Assembly: GCA_963710615.1 (NCBI GenBank) | Contig: CAVQBF010000017.1 | Location: forward strand, 62,001 to 126,000 | Length of the DNA: 64,000 nt | Reading direction: 5' to 3' | DNA from: GCA-2746605 sp963710615 | GTDB lineage: Bacteria > Bacteroidota > Ignavibacteria > Ignavibacteriales > Melioribacteraceae | Shown here: positions 63,265 through 64,000 of the stretch, one piece after another | Position numbering within the stretch: the stretch's first letter is position 1 | How the letters are laid out: every line of letters begins with the position of its first letter | Notes under the pieces: model-generated | The model's database searches: none | What the model was told of the DNA's origin: nothing | The model's input: only the letters and a program-made list of their open reading frames with translations | Made by a program: the position numbers and the translations under genes

Positions 63265-64000
63265 ATGAAACAGAGTCTATATTTAATTTCAATTGTAATT
63301 TTAGTTATTTCTTGCCATCAAAATGCAAAAAAAGTACAATTGGTTCCTCAAAGAGAAATTATTATACACAACAATTTATTTATTCTTGACCAAATAGGAG
63401 ATAGCATTTTTTATGAAATAGGGACCATATATGTTCCCGAGAATCGAGAAAAGGCGGAAAGTCGGATGATTGGAGTGGGTTTTTTGCGATTACATGCAAA
63501 AGTTAAAAATCCTTTGGCTTCACCTATTTTTTCTCTTCCTGGTGGTCCCGGTTATTCATTCGTAAAAGGATTTAAAAACCAAAAAGGAAGAATCGAAGAC
63601 TATTTTTCGGATGTAGCTGAGTTTACGAATTTCACAGACGTTGTTTTGGTTGACCAACGTGGATATAGCGAGTATGGAGACGTTTTAAAAGCGACTTACA
63701 ACAGGCAAGAAAATCCTTTGCCTATGGCTGAAAAAATAGAGCAAGACAAGCAATTTGCTATGGAAACTACCGCAGCTTTTGCAAAAACGGATATAGACCT
63801 CAGTGGATACATTGCTATCGAATGTGCTTATGATGTCAATGAATTGCGTCAAGCACTCGGCTATGAAAACATAAGCCTTTATGCTTGGAGTTTTGGCTCG
63901 CAGTGGAGCTTTATACTTATGCGTTTATTCCCTGAAACTATCACTCGTGCCGTACTCTCAGGCGTAGAACCCATCAACCACGAATTTGATATGCCCTCAG
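63265..64000 (+). CDS. cassette 5: lipoprotein alpha/beta hydrolase (3' part outside window)
   Basis: At least 245 residues starting MKQSLYLISIVILVISCHQN, a lipoprotein signal with Cys near residue 17. The hydrolase core shows SLPGGPGYSFVKGF (oxyanion region), VVLVDQRGYSEYG and the nucleophile elbow LYAWSFGSQWSF. This matches proline iminopeptidase/TAP-like S33 enzymes; the Gly before the nucleophile Ser is replaced by Trp-Ser in AWSFG. It runs off the right edge, so its attC-like site is not seen. Confidence 0.85.
   Translation, partial: MKQSLYLISIVILVISCHQNAKKVQLVPQREIIIHNNLFILDQIGDSIFYEIGTIYVPENREKAESRMIGVGFLRLHAKVKNPLASPIFSLPGGPGYSFVKGFKNQKGRIEDYFSDVAEFTNFTDVVLVDQRGYSEYGDVLKATYNRQENPLPMAEKIEQDKQFAMETTAAFAKTDIDLSGYIAIECAYDVNELRQALGYENISLYAWSFGSQWSFILMRLFPETITRAVLSGVEPINHEFDMPS

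Noticed and set aside
58448..64000. CRISPR array or transposon explanation for the repeated intergenic elements at the right end
   Set aside because: The elements are different in length (65-198 bases), share only short arms, and each contains hairpin arms specific to a cassette; there are no short identical repeats, no cas genes, no transposase and no terminal inverted repeats.

Overview
The window is AT-rich and carries a dense, mostly minus-strand chromosomal segment of a Bacteroidota/Chlorobiota-type bacterium, most likely a member of the Ignavibacteria. The pointers are C-terminal type IX secretion sorting tails of the NYPNPFNP type on several secreted proteins, a PorV/PorQ-family barrel, TonB-dependent uptake fused to a carboxypeptidase-regulatory-like domain, LytS/LytTR signalling and a Leu/Phe/Val-type dehydrogenase. 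The assignment is inferred from protein families, not from a marker gene.

Layout. 1-4.6 kb: the 5' part of a MaeB-type malic enzyme, then a small operon (cytidylate-kinase-like protein, NifX/NifB-like protein) beside a PAS-AAA-Fis sigma-54 activator, with palindromes that could be its enhancer sites. 4.7-11.2 kb: a secreted metallophosphoesterase, an alpha/beta hydrolase, a LytS/LytTR two-component pair, two small membrane proteins and a frameshifted outer-membrane barrel gene. 11.6-39.2 kb: a large glucan-utilisation locus. It holds a GH3 beta-glucosidase, two proteins of the PF10091 'glucoamylase' (GH144-like) type (one split by a frameshift), a PorV-like protein, a large secreted protein, a TonB-dependent receptor, a T9SS-sorted CBM9-like protein, a LacI regulator, a sugar ABC importer without its ATPase, GH2 and GH94 enzymes, and a divergent 1061-aa secreted protein with a six-hairpin-like domain. 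Two near-identical palindromes, one in front of lacI and one in the GH94/1061-aa intergenic region, are probably the LacI operators. The gene set fits extracellular cleavage of a beta-glucan (beta-1,2-glucan is the leading candidate), import, and phosphorolysis or hydrolysis inside the cell.

39.4-58.4 kb is housekeeping: tRNA-Val and tRNA-Gly, an M50B peptidase, nusB, an MFS carrier, a leucine-dehydrogenase homologue whose catalytic lysine position is Asn, an orphan ABC ATPase, tonB, vanZ, nnrE/nnrD, a Na+/H+ antiporter, asnS, Ppx/GppA, a deoxynucleoside kinase, folK, folB, a DMT exporter, a PgeF homologue and EttA.

58.4-64 kb is the most unusual part: an integron-like cassette array. A tyrosine recombinase gene reads leftward (minus strand) and shows two compensating frameshifts. 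It lacks the extra segment that marks IntI integrases. To its right are at least five single-gene plus-strand cassettes separated by imperfect hairpin sites of attC type. In cassettes 1, 2 and 4 the first 9-10 bases, starting at the conserved GTT, are almost the reverse complement of the bases ending in AAC at the cassette's own 3' end (cassette 3 is weaker). This is the signature expected if each cassette was once a circle with a folded recombination site. The cargo is lipoproteins, secreted enzymes and a membrane protein.
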